Shown here: in pieces, positions 1-5,354 of the stretch | Layout of the letters: every line of letters begins with the position of its first letter | Position numbering within the stretch: the first letter of the stretch is position 1 | Program-made: the position numbers and the translations under genes | Notes under the pieces: generated by a model | Told to the model about the DNA's origin: nothing | The model's database searches: none | What the model saw: only the letters and a program-made list of their open reading frames with translations | Source: an uncultured Bdellovibrio sp. | GTDB lineage: Bacteria; Bdellovibrionota; Bdellovibrionia; Bdellovibrionales; Bdellovibrionaceae | DNA: 5,534 nt | NCBI RefSeq assembly: GCF_946478835.1 | Contig: NZ_CAMLDV010000204.1 | Span: 1 to 5,534, forward strand | Reading direction: 5' to 3'

Positions 1-325
1 CGCTTTCTTCTTTGTGTCTTCCGGAGGACGTATGTTTCCTTCATCTGCGTTGGTATCAGGAACTTCTTTGCCGCAAAATCGCGGAAGTTTTATGAGCATT
101 GTGAGTTGCGTGCAACAGATGGCCGCGGCGGTCTCTAGTTATATCGCAGGACTTATCATCACGACAGGTCCTAACGGTCACCTTGATAACTACAATGTCG
201 TTGGATACATCGCGGTCGTTTTCACATTTGTAGCGATTTATCTTTCTCGTCGTATTCACGCGATTGAAAGTGCGCCCACAAAAGCAGAAGCAGATACGGC
301 CCACATCGGTGAACCTGTCGTTTAA
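1..325 (+). CDS. MFS transporter, C-terminal fragment (5' end outside window)
   Basis: The reading frame is open from base 2 to the TAA at 323-325, giving about 107 residues, so the gene starts upstream of the window. The GTG at 14 and ATG at 31 are internal codons, not starts. The fragment looks like the last three helices of a 12-helix major facilitator. It shows a helix end rich in Phe (AFFFVSSGGRMFPSSALVSG), then a PQNRGSFMS loop typical of the DHA1/AraJ-like drug or sugar efflux branch, then a helix around SCVQQMAAAVSSYIAGLI, and a last helix around VGYIAVVFTFVAIYL. A basic SRR follows, and then a hydrophilic cytoplasmic tail of about 25 residues. The protein would be a proton-driven inner-membrane transporter. 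The substrate cannot be told from this part. Its stop codon overlaps the stop of the convergent arfB gene. Confidence 0.85.
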   Translation, partial: AFFFVSSGGRMFPSSALVSGTSLPQNRGSFMSIVSCVQQMAAAVSSYIAGLIITTGPNGHLDNYNVVGYIAVVFTFVAIYLSRRIHAIESAPTKAEADTAHIGEPVV

Positions 326-726
326 TTACGGACTTTTTGTCTTAAAGATTTGATTTCAGAGTGGCGCTTTTTGGTGTCCACTCTTTTTCTTTGCGAACTC
401 TTTGTCGGTTTTGTCGCCACCCGTTTTTTAGGAACAAAAAGAGCCTTGTTCAGCATTTCTTGAAGTTTACGAATGCATTCAGATCGGTTTTGATCCTGGT
501 CTCTGTGGACTTCACTGCGAATGATTAAATCTCCGTCGACAGTGAGCTTTCCTTGAAGTTTGATCGCAAGGCGTTCCTTAAGATCCTGGTTTATGGATTG
601 CGATTGCCATAAATTCCAACGCAGAATCGCTGCGGAATTAGTTCGATTCACGTTCTGCCCGCCCGGTCCTCGCGAGCGCGCATAGGTAAAATCCAATTCT
701 GAAAAAGGAATTTGTACGGAGATCAC
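322..726 (-). CDS. arfB: Alternative ribosome-rescue factor ArfB (GGQ peptidyl-tRNA hydrolase)
   Basis: This 134-residue protein matches the ArfB/YaeJ family (about 140 residues in E. coli). The N-terminal catalytic domain has SRGPGGQNVNR at residues 18-28, and its GGQ (22-24) is the release-factor motif that hydrolyses peptidyl-tRNA. A long basic tail from about residue 99 (SQRKR, DTKKR, IKSLRQKV) matches the family tail that enters the empty mRNA channel of a stalled ribosome. The codon-recognition domain of RF1/RF2 is absent, which marks it as a rescue factor rather than a normal release factor. The start is the GTG at 726-724. It overlaps the TGA of the upstream osmC-like gene as GTGA, and a GAGGG lies about 9 nt upstream inside that gene. 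Translation is therefore probably coupled. No terminator is visible after the stop, which overlaps the MFS stop. Confidence 0.93.
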   Translation of the reverse strand: MISVQIPFSELDFTYARSRGPGGQNVNRTNSAAILRWNLWQSQSINQDLKERLAIKLQGKLTVDGDLIIRSEVHRDQDQNRSECIRKLQEMLNKALFVPKKRVATKPTKSSQRKRVDTKKRHSEIKSLRQKVRN

Positions 727-1187
727 TCTTTAACACCCTCGAAGTCTGCTTTTCCTTCCCCGATTTTACTTCCGTTTAAGATCACTTCGTATCTCATCGG
801 TGAAGCCTTTGAAACCATCGCGCTCACACCGCAGTACTTTGTCATCGACAAGGTGACGGCCTTCATTGCTTGTTCGGGCTTAATATCCGAGCCCTCGATG
901 TGATACTGCAATTTTACTTCTTCAAAAATAGAAGGATAGCCATGCGTGGTGTGAGCCTGTGCATTCACGTCGCAGGATAAAAGGTTCACTCTCATTTTTT
1001 TCAAAATAGAAGCGACGTCCATTCCCGTGCAACCGCAGATGCTGGCCAAAAGAAGTTCTTTGGGAGTTGGCCCTTGGTCCTTACCACCGACTTCCGTTTT
1101 AGCGTCCATAGTGAATTTATGAGTGCGAATATGAGATTCAAATCCCATATCCCCGGTCCATTTCGTACGACATTCCATATGCCCCAT
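723..1187 (-). CDS. OsmC family protein, YhfA-like
   Basis: This 154-residue protein shows the OsmC/Ohr fold signature. GPTPKELLLASICGCTGMDV (residues 39-58) contains the first active-site cysteine, C53 in GCT. KYCGVSAMVSKA (117-128) contains the second, C119. The family reduces organic hydroperoxides or binds small thiol-reactive ligands in the cytoplasm, working as a dimer. The wording around both cysteines is closer to the YhfA-like branch of unknown substrate than to classical OsmC or Ohr. An extra cysteine, C51, lies two residues before C53. The ATG at 1187-1185 is preceded by a strong GAGGAGA (1193-1199) at 5 nt spacing, so the start is well supported over the in-frame ATG three codons later. 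It is the first gene of a leftward pair with arfB, sharing GTGA at the junction. Confidence 0.92.
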   Translation of the reverse strand: MGHMECRTKWTGDMGFESHIRTHKFTMDAKTEVGGKDQGPTPKELLLASICGCTGMDVASILKKMRVNLLSCDVNAQAHTTHGYPSIFEEVKLQYHIEGSDIKPEQAMKAVTLSMTKYCGVSAMVSKASPMRYEVILNGSKIGEGKADFEGVKE

Positions 1188-1269
1188 AAAAGTCTCCTCA
1201 AACTAGTTCTCTTCTTACGCTACAATCCATAACGCCAGAAGTAAAGAGAAGCTCAAAACCGGGGATCAT

Positions 1270-1298
1270 TTGCGTTGAAGCGCAAGGAACAGTAGACT
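1270..1298 (+). promoter_or_regulatory. Candidate sigma-70 promoter with overlapping dyad
   Basis: TTGCGT (1270-1275) and TAGACT (1293-1298) are separated by 17 bp, a weak match to the -35/-10 consensus (3/6 and 4/6). The start site would fall near 1305, leaving a leader of about 15 nt that still includes the AGGAG (1308-1312) of the RNase Y-like gene. A dyad, TTGCG (1270-1274) and CGCAA (1281-1285) with a 6-bp centre, covers the -35 element and could be an operator. Nothing convincing was found for the opposite promoter of the osmC-like gene, which must lie in the same 1188-1319 gap. Confidence 0.3.
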
Positions 1299-1319
1299 AA
1301 GAGGGTTAGGAGTAACACT

Positions 1320-2903
1320 ATGATTGCAATGATTGCTATAGCCTTTGTTGGATTGATCGCCGGTTGTGGCGTGGGCTTGGCCTTGCACAAATTTCTGAAT
1401 GCGCGCACCTTGCGCCATGCACGTGACGAAGCTCAAGACATTGTTGGAGAAGCCAAAGAAGCGGCCGAGCTGAAAGCTCTTGAGGAAAAAGAACGCGTTC
1501 AAGAAATTGAAATGGAAATGTGGACCAAGGTTGAACCTGAGATGCTTAAGGTTGAAGGCCGCATTGAAGAGCTGCAAGAAGTCGCCAACGAAAAAAAATC
1601 CAAAGCCGATTCTATCGTTCACGAGGAAAAGAAAAAACTGCAAGACCGTGAAGCAGAAGTGAAAGCTCAAGAGCAAGCTTTGCGCGTGCAGGAAGCAGAA
1701 CTGAACAAATTGAAAGATGCACAGAAAAATTTAAACAATGATCTTGTGCAAAAACTGACAGAGCGTTTGGGAACTTCTTCGGAAGAATTTAAAAATCAAC
1801 TGAAAACGCAAATGGAAGAAGATGCTCGTCGCAGAGCCGCTAAGTTCATTCAAGAGTCTGAAGAGGACTTAAAGGAACACGCAGAAGCGCGTGCGAAAAA
1901 AATCTTAAGTCTTGTGATTGATCGCTTTGCCCGTCCTTACTGCGCTGAACGCGGTATTGGCGCTGTGAATTTTCCAGACAATCACATCCGCAAACTTTTC
2001 GTTGATGCCAATGGCAACAACATTAAAGCCGTTCAAGAGGCCTGTGGTTGCGATATCATCGTCGAAGAAGGCATGGACATGGTGGGCGTTGCGGGATTCG
2101 ATCCGGTTCGCCGTGAGCTGACTCGCAGAACGCTTGAAAGAATTTTTAAAGAGAAGAAAAACATCAATCCTGATTTCATCAAAAAAATTGCTGAAAATCA
2201 GAAAAAAGAACTCTTTAAAAACATCAAACACGACGGGGATGCTTTAGCGAAAGAATTAAAGCTTGAAGGTTTGAATGCGGAGATCCGTCAAATGATGGGT
2301 TCCCTTCGCTATCGTTACTCTTTCACGCAAAATCAATACTTCCACTGTGGTGAAGTCGGTTGGCTCGCGGGATTGATGGCGGCAGAACTGGGTTTGGACA
2401 TCAAAAAAGCACGTCGCGTGGGTATGCTTCATGACATTGGTAAATCCATGGACCACGTGATGGAAGGTGGACACGCCGTGATTGGTGCTGACTTTATCGC
2501 GGCCCGCGGTGAAGCGCCTGACGTGGTGCACGCTGTAAAAGCCCATCACTTTGATGAACAGCCTTCAACAGATCATGCGTTTCTTGTGATCGCAGCTGAT
2601 GCGGTTTCAGGAGCTCGTCCGGGGGCACGTCGCTCGACGATTGAATCTTACAATCAAAAAGTTTCTGAGCTTCAAGACATTGCTCGCAGCTTCCAAGGCG
2701 TAACGGACTGTTTCGTTTTGAGTGGCGGACGCGAGTGCCGTGTTCTTGTAAATGGCAAGAAAGTCGACGACACGCAAGCTTTAGATCTGTCTAAAAAAAT
2801 TGCTGCACGCATCGAAGAAGAGTGCAACTACCCTGGCCAAATCAAAGTGGTCATTGTGCGCGAAACTGTTGTTACAGAACAAACTAGGAAGGAACTCGCG
2901 TAA
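1320..2903 (+). CDS. rny: Ribonuclease Y-like protein (TM, coiled coil, KH, HD)
   Basis: This 527-residue protein has the length and order of RNase Y, the membrane-anchored endoribonuclease that starts mRNA decay. An N-terminal membrane helix (about 2-22) is followed by a charged coiled coil (about 32-195), a KH domain (about 205-280), and an HD domain (about 335-435) with the family C-terminal region. The HD metal ligands are all present: H342, H371-D372 in MLHDIGK, H385 in GGHAVIG, H409-H410 and D427 in AADAVSGARPGARR. The C-terminal YPGQIKVVIVRE is also typical. The KH domain is odd. The family loop GREG is DANG here (229-232), so the first glycine of GXXG is Asp. AGFDPVRRE (258-266) just after it is normal. 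The ATG has AGGAG 7 nt upstream. The cysteine at 16 forms a chance lipobox-like IAGC, but no basic residues precede it. Hydrolase activity is likely; RNA binding through KH is uncertain. Confidence 0.9.
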   Translation: MIAMIAIAFVGLIAGCGVGLALHKFLNARTLRHARDEAQDIVGEAKEAAELKALEEKERVQEIEMEMWTKVEPEMLKVEGRIEELQEVANEKKSKADSIVHEEKKKLQDREAEVKAQEQALRVQEAELNKLKDAQKNLNNDLVQKLTERLGTSSEEFKNQLKTQMEEDARRRAAKFIQESEEDLKEHAEARAKKILSLVIDRFARPYCAERGIGAVNFPDNHIRKLFVDANGNNIKAVQEACGCDIIVEEGMDMVGVAGFDPVRRELTRRTLERIFKEKKNINPDFIKKIAENQKKELFKNIKHDGDALAKELKLEGLNAEIRQMMGSLRYRYSFTQNQYFHCGEVGWLAGLMAAELGLDIKKARRVGMLHDIGKSMDHVMEGGHAVIGADFIAARGEAPDVVHAVKAHHFDEQPSTDHAFLVIAADAVSGARPGARRSTIESYNQKVSELQDIARSFQGVTDCFVLSGGRECRVLVNGKKVDDTQALDLSKKIAARIEEECNYPGQIKVVIVRETVVTEQTRKELA

Positions 2904-2918
2904 TAAACGCGAGTCCTT
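2889..2918 (+). terminator. Hairpin terminator overlapping the stop codon
   Basis: ACTCGCGT (2894-2901) and ACGCGAGT (2907-2914) form a perfect 8-bp stem with a 5-nt loop, AATAA. AAGG (2889-2892) and CCTT (2915-2918) extend it across a single bulged A. The TAA stop (2901-2903) of the RNase Y-like gene lies in the stem and loop. Only TTTCTGT follows, so the U-tract is poor. The structure may terminate only partly or may protect the 3' end of the mRNA. Confidence 0.6.
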
Positions 2919-2942
2919 TCTGTATCTCAGCAGACCTTTTAT

Positions 2943-2948
2943 TAAAAT
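2943..2948 (+). promoter_or_regulatory. Possible -10 element for the receiver gene
   Basis: TAAAAT within an AT-rich stretch (TATTAAAAT) matches the -10 consensus at 5/6 positions. No acceptable -35 lies 16-18 bp upstream, so this is a weak call. If used, transcription would start near 2955 and give a leader of about 75 nt. Confidence 0.2.
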
Positions 2949-3000
2949 CCCTTCATGGTCGCTCTTTTAGAAGATTCTCCGATCTACTTCAGATCAAATA

Positions 3001-3031
3001 AGGAGGTAAGTTTTTAAAAGGGAGATACCTC
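3001..3031 (+). promoter_or_regulatory. Leader with two SD sequences and a possible hairpin
   Basis: AGGAGGT (3001-3007) is a near-perfect SD but has no ATG, GTG or TTG at a usable distance. A second SD, GGGAGA (3020-3025), lies 6 nt before the receiver ATG at 3032. GAGGTA (3003-3008) is the reverse complement of TACCTC (3026-3031). A 6-bp stem could therefore form with the second SD in its 17-nt loop and the start codon directly after the stem. The sequences are directly visible; the folding and any role in control are inference. Confidence 0.4.
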
Positions 3032-3457
3032 ATGGTGATCGAAACAGCACTAGAAAGGCAACACACTCCGCGCGTGTTGGTGATTGATGATAGCTTAGAT
3101 TCCGTTAAGCTTATGTCTCACATCCTTGATCACTACAAATGCGACGTAACAATGGCCTTTGACGGCCAAGACGCCATTCCATTGCTCGTCAACAGACAGT
3201 TTGATTTGGTGATTTTAGATTGGCAGATGCCACAGATGGGTGGTCGCGATACATTGTTATTAATGGATCGCCTTTTGACAGAAAAGAAAATTCACAAGGT
3301 TCGAAAAGCCATTCCCGTGGTGATTTACACAGGTCACTCAGAAGAAGAATTAGAACTGCCACTGGTTCGTCACTTCACCTACATGGGCTTTATCAACAAA
3401 CGCCAGGCGTTCAGCTCTATGATGCGATCATTTAATTTTATTTTGCGTTCGATCTAA
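3032..3457 (+). CDS. Single-domain response regulator (receiver only)
   Basis: This 141-residue protein is one CheY-like receiver domain with a short N-terminal extension of about 12 residues and no output domain. The acidic pair is D19-D20 in VLVIDDS, and the phosphate acceptor is D63 in LVILDWQMPQMGG. The switch residues are T100 (IYTG) and F120, and the conserved lysine is K123. The residue after K123 is Arg instead of the usual Pro. The spacing from D63 to T100 is 37 residues against 30 in CheY, because the segment before IPVVIYTG is longer and basic (KKIHKVRK). It would pass phosphate or bind a partner protein in the cytoplasm. No histidine kinase lies nearby. The ATG at 3032 is preferred over the GTG at 3035 because it is 6 nt from GGGAGA. 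It lies 128 bp after the RNase Y-like gene, beyond a terminator-like hairpin. Confidence 0.9.
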   Translation: MVIETALERQHTPRVLVIDDSLDSVKLMSHILDHYKCDVTMAFDGQDAIPLLVNRQFDLVILDWQMPQMGGRDTLLLMDRLLTEKKIHKVRKAIPVVIYTGHSEEELELPLVRHFTYMGFINKRQAFSSMMRSFNFILRSI

Positions 3458-3479
3458 GGAAACTTAGGAACGCGCACGA

Positions 3480-3509
3480 GGGGCTTCCGGATAGGATGCC
3501 GGAGGCCCC
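3480..3509. terminator. GC-rich hairpin between convergent genes
   Basis: GGGGCTTCCGG (3480-3490) pairs with CCGGAGGCCCC (3499-3509) through 11 positions with a single T-G wobble, around an 8-nt loop. It lies between the stops of the receiver (3457) and the convergent exported-protein gene (3527), where a two-way terminator is expected. Neither strand has a T-run after the stem. A smaller hairpin, CCGAT (3509-3513) with ATCGG (3519-3523), shares its edge. Confidence 0.55.
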
Positions 3510-3526
3510 CGATTCCATATCGGATA

Positions 3527-4096
3527 TTAGGGACGAGCGCACTTGCCGTCATGCTGACAGCGAATCATTTCATAACGGTGATTTTTCATTTCCAGAAGAG
3601 TGTACTCTAACTCTCTATCAAATCCCTGAGCGACAGAACCTTTTTGCGCGATAGAGAAAAACTCATTCACAAACTGAAACTGTTCAGGGGAATAATTTTC
3701 TTTTGTCGATGTATTAAAGAAACGTGTCGCTTTGTTTGAACGAACTGTTTTAAGAAATCTGGCTCTTTGTTCATGAGCTTTCTCAAGTCCGCCCGGCAAG
3801 TCTTTCCAACATTTCACTTCACCGATCTTCACGACTTTTTGGATATTGTTATCAAAAATCACAACGTCCAACTCCCCGATCACATGAGAAGCGTCGCCGT
3901 ATGCAATTCCAACAATCACGTTATACTGAGGCGCTGGAAATTCACGTTGCACTTGCACGCGCGCAACTTCTTCGCAGATAGATCCGGAGTCTTCGTAACT
4001 GCGAGGAACATTTTTAATCAGTTCAAAATCTTCCTCCCAAGATGCAAACACAGTATTGGAAGAAAGAAGCGCCAAAAGCAGAACGAAGATTTTCAT
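3527..4096 (-). CDS. Exported protein with PD-(D/E)XK nuclease-like motif
   Basis: I do not recognise a named family. Starting at the ATG at 4096-4094 the protein has 189 residues. It opens with a classic signal peptide, MKIFVLLLALLSSNTVFA, with likely cleavage after A18, and has no lipobox, so it would reach the periplasm or beyond. The frame is open to a TTG at 4153 and an ATG at 4144, but those starts lack an SD and would bury the signal peptide; GAGG lies 4 nt before the chosen start. The mature part has GELDVVIFD (residues 74-82) and then KIGEVKCW (90-97). This is the spacing of Asp then Glu-x-Lys in PD-(D/E)XK nucleases such as the GEID...FVEVK core of YraN-like proteins. A Glu-rich helix precedes it (E42-E43), and a basic helix follows (KAHEQRARFLKTVRS). 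Cysteines at 41, 96, 180 and 186 could form disulfides. Export fits extracytoplasmic action. The nuclease reading is inference from the motif. Confidence 0.85.
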   Translation of the reverse strand: MKIFVLLLALLSSNTVFASWEEDFELIKNVPRSYEDSGSICEEVARVQVQREFPAPQYNVIVGIAYGDASHVIGELDVVIFDNNIQKVVKIGEVKCWKDLPGGLEKAHEQRARFLKTVRSNKATRFFNTSTKENYSPEQFQFVNEFFSIAQKGSVAQGFDRELEYTLLEMKNHRYEMIRCQHDGKCARP

Positions 4097-4168
4097 AGAG
4101 CCTCGCAGGTTTATAGGAAGCCCTCTTTTGCCGAGCGGTGCCATAAAAAGCAATGAGATTGTCCTAGA

Positions 4169-4197
4169 TTTATATAACGCACTGCGCGTCTTAGTAA
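4169..4197 (-). promoter_or_regulatory. Candidate promoter for the exported-protein gene
   Basis: On the minus strand TTACTA (4197-4192) and TATAAA (4174-4169) are spaced by 17 bp, and the -10 lies in a TATATAAAT stretch. The -10 is good (5/6) and the -35 is weak (3/6). Transcription would start near 4162, giving a leader of about 65 nt before the ATG at 4096. Confidence 0.4.
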
Positions 4198-4211
4198 GAT
4201 GCAGTGATCCT

Positions 4212-4239
4212 TTGTTTTTAAACCCCGTTTTGTTATCTT
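4212..4239 (+). promoter_or_regulatory. Candidate promoter for the CNNM/CBS gene
   Basis: TTGTTT (4212-4217) and TATCTT (4234-4239) are 16 bp apart, a fair match to sigma-70 sites (3/6 and 4/6). The start site would fall near 4246, about 60 nt before the ATG at 4305, so the leader hairpin at 4283-4301 would be transcribed. It is placed back to back with the leftward promoter candidate, about 15 bp away. Confidence 0.3.
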
Positions 4240-4282
4240 AGTCGGACTATGGATCCTGACCCTTACCCGAAACGCTTATGCA

Positions 4283-4301
4283 GTCTCCTGCTTAAGGAGA
4301 C
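4283..4301 (+). promoter_or_regulatory. Hairpin enclosing the ribosome-binding site
   Basis: GTCTCCT (4283-4289) and AGGAGAC (4295-4301) are perfect reverse complements with a 5-nt loop, GCTTA. The 3' arm is the SD itself, and the start codon of the CNNM/CBS gene follows three bases later at 4305. When folded, the SD would be fully paired, so translation could depend on melting or on a binding factor. The repeat is directly visible; a regulatory role is inferred. Confidence 0.5.
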
Positions 4302-4304
4302 ACC

Positions 4305-5333
4305 ATGACCGAAATTCTCGTTGTCCTTCTTTGTCTATTTATAAACATGCTTCTTTCCGGTTCCGAGATGGCTTTTGTGACTGTTAGCAGACAGCAACTC
4401 AAACGTCTTGCGCCGACCAATAGAAATGCGCGCGTTCTTTTAAAGCTTAAAGAAAATCCTGAAAGAACTCTTTCTGTAATTCAGATCGGCATCACCCTGG
4501 TTGGCGCTATTGCTGCCGCCGTCGGTGGTGCGGGAGCTGAAGAAGCTTTAAGTCCTTTCTTTATGGAATTCTTTAAAGTTTCCGAGCAAACCGCGGAAGC
4601 TATTTCCATTGCGGCAGTAGTTTTGCCGATCTCTTACTTAAGTGTCGTCGTCGGAGAACTCTTACCTAAAACAATCGCCTTACGAAATCCTCTGGCGATT
4701 GCACTGTGGACTTCTCAAGGTCTTTATTTAGGAGAAAAAATTCTTTCTCCTGCTGTGACGATTCTTGAGAAGTCGACCAATATCTTAGTAAAACTTGTGA
4801 CTTTAGGCTCACAGAAAAACTTTGCGCATGATCACCAAGACATTGCGATTGAAGATTTGCCGCAACAGACGAAACAATATGTCGTGAATCTTGTGAGTGC
4901 CGATAAAAAAGTCGCGCGCGAGATCATGCTTCCATGGAAAGATGTCATTTACATTCGTAAGGATGATTCCCACGATGACGTTGAAACGATTGTTCTTAAT
5001 TCTCGTCATACTCGCCTCCCGGTTCTGGAGGATCAAGAAGTCATTGGTATCATAAATACGAAAGAGTTCTTAGCCCTCAGAGAAACGACGGAATGGCAGA
5101 CTCTGATCCGTCCGATTTTAAAGTTCAAATCATTTGAACCGCTCTTTAAGATTCTTTTAAAAATGCAGGAACAAAAATCTCACATGGCCGTGATTTATGA
5201 ACAGACGAAATATGTGGGTCTTGTGACGATGGAAGATATTTTTGAAGAGATCATTGGCGATGTTTTCGACGAAGACGATGACGGATTGATTAAAAAGATC
5301 CTAGCTTCTAAATCTCGCCGTCGCCCGATTTAA
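4305..5333 (+). CDS. CNNM/DUF21 membrane protein with paired CBS domains
   Basis: This 342-residue protein belongs to the CNNM/CorC (hemolysin C-like, YhdP/MpfA-type) family linked to magnesium and cobalt efflux. The DUF21 membrane domain covers about residues 1-165, with hydrophobic segments near 2-18, 57-76, 98-118 and 128-150. It carries the family signatures SGSEMAFVTVSR (18-29) and VVVGELLPKTIALRNP (114-129). A CBS pair follows. CBS1 (about 204-260) contains REIMLPW and TRLPVLED, and CBS2 (about 268-325) contains SHMAVIYE and YVGLVTMEDIFEEIIGDVFDE. CBS pairs usually bind adenine nucleotides. The chain then ends in a short basic tail, KSRRRPI. The CorC_HlyC domain present in most relatives of about 430 residues is missing. 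The stop is in frame with normal codons, so this looks like a natural short form rather than a frameshift. The SD AAGGAGA lies 4 nt before the ATG, inside a hairpin. The next gene begins 21 nt downstream and is probably co-transcribed. Confidence 0.9.
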   Translation: MTEILVVLLCLFINMLLSGSEMAFVTVSRQQLKRLAPTNRNARVLLKLKENPERTLSVIQIGITLVGAIAAAVGGAGAEEALSPFFMEFFKVSEQTAEAISIAAVVLPISYLSVVVGELLPKTIALRNPLAIALWTSQGLYLGEKILSPAVTILEKSTNILVKLVTLGSQKNFAHDHQDIAIEDLPQQTKQYVVNLVSADKKVAREIMLPWKDVIYIRKDDSHDDVETIVLNSRHTRLPVLEDQEVIGIINTKEFLALRETTEWQTLIRPILKFKSFEPLFKILLKMQEQKSHMAVIYEQTKYVGLVTMEDIFEEIIGDVFDEDDDGLIKKILASKSRRRPI

Positions 5334-5354
5334 GATTTTTTTAAAGGAAACTTT

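Noticed and set aside
1201..1208. AACTAGTT palindrome upstream of the osmC-like gene
   Set aside because: A single perfect 8-bp palindrome is expected by chance in a window this size, and it does not extend outward or repeat.
1359..1367. Lipobox-like IAGC at residues 13-16 of the RNase Y-like protein
   Set aside because: No positively charged residue precedes the hydrophobic stretch, which continues past the cysteine to basic residues at 23-24. It fits the usual RNase Y membrane anchor.
1266..1676. Minus-strand reading frame of 136 codons opposite the RNase Y-like gene
   Set aside because: It is a Phe- and Leu-rich mirror of the Lys/Glu-rich coiled-coil codons, with no SD and no recognisable domain.
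4097..4153. N-terminal extension of the exported protein to the TTG at 4153 or ATG at 4144
   Set aside because: Neither start has an SD, and the added residues would precede a complete signal peptide that begins at the ATG at 4096.
3767..4156. Plus-strand reading frame of 129 codons opposite the exported-protein gene
   Set aside because: No SD or domain is seen, and the opposite strand has a signal peptide and a coherent protein.
5310..5340. AAATC/GATTT stem followed by a T-run between the CNNM/CBS gene and the last gene
   Set aside because: The stem is only 5 bp, AT-rich and has a 12-nt loop, so it is too weak to call a terminator.
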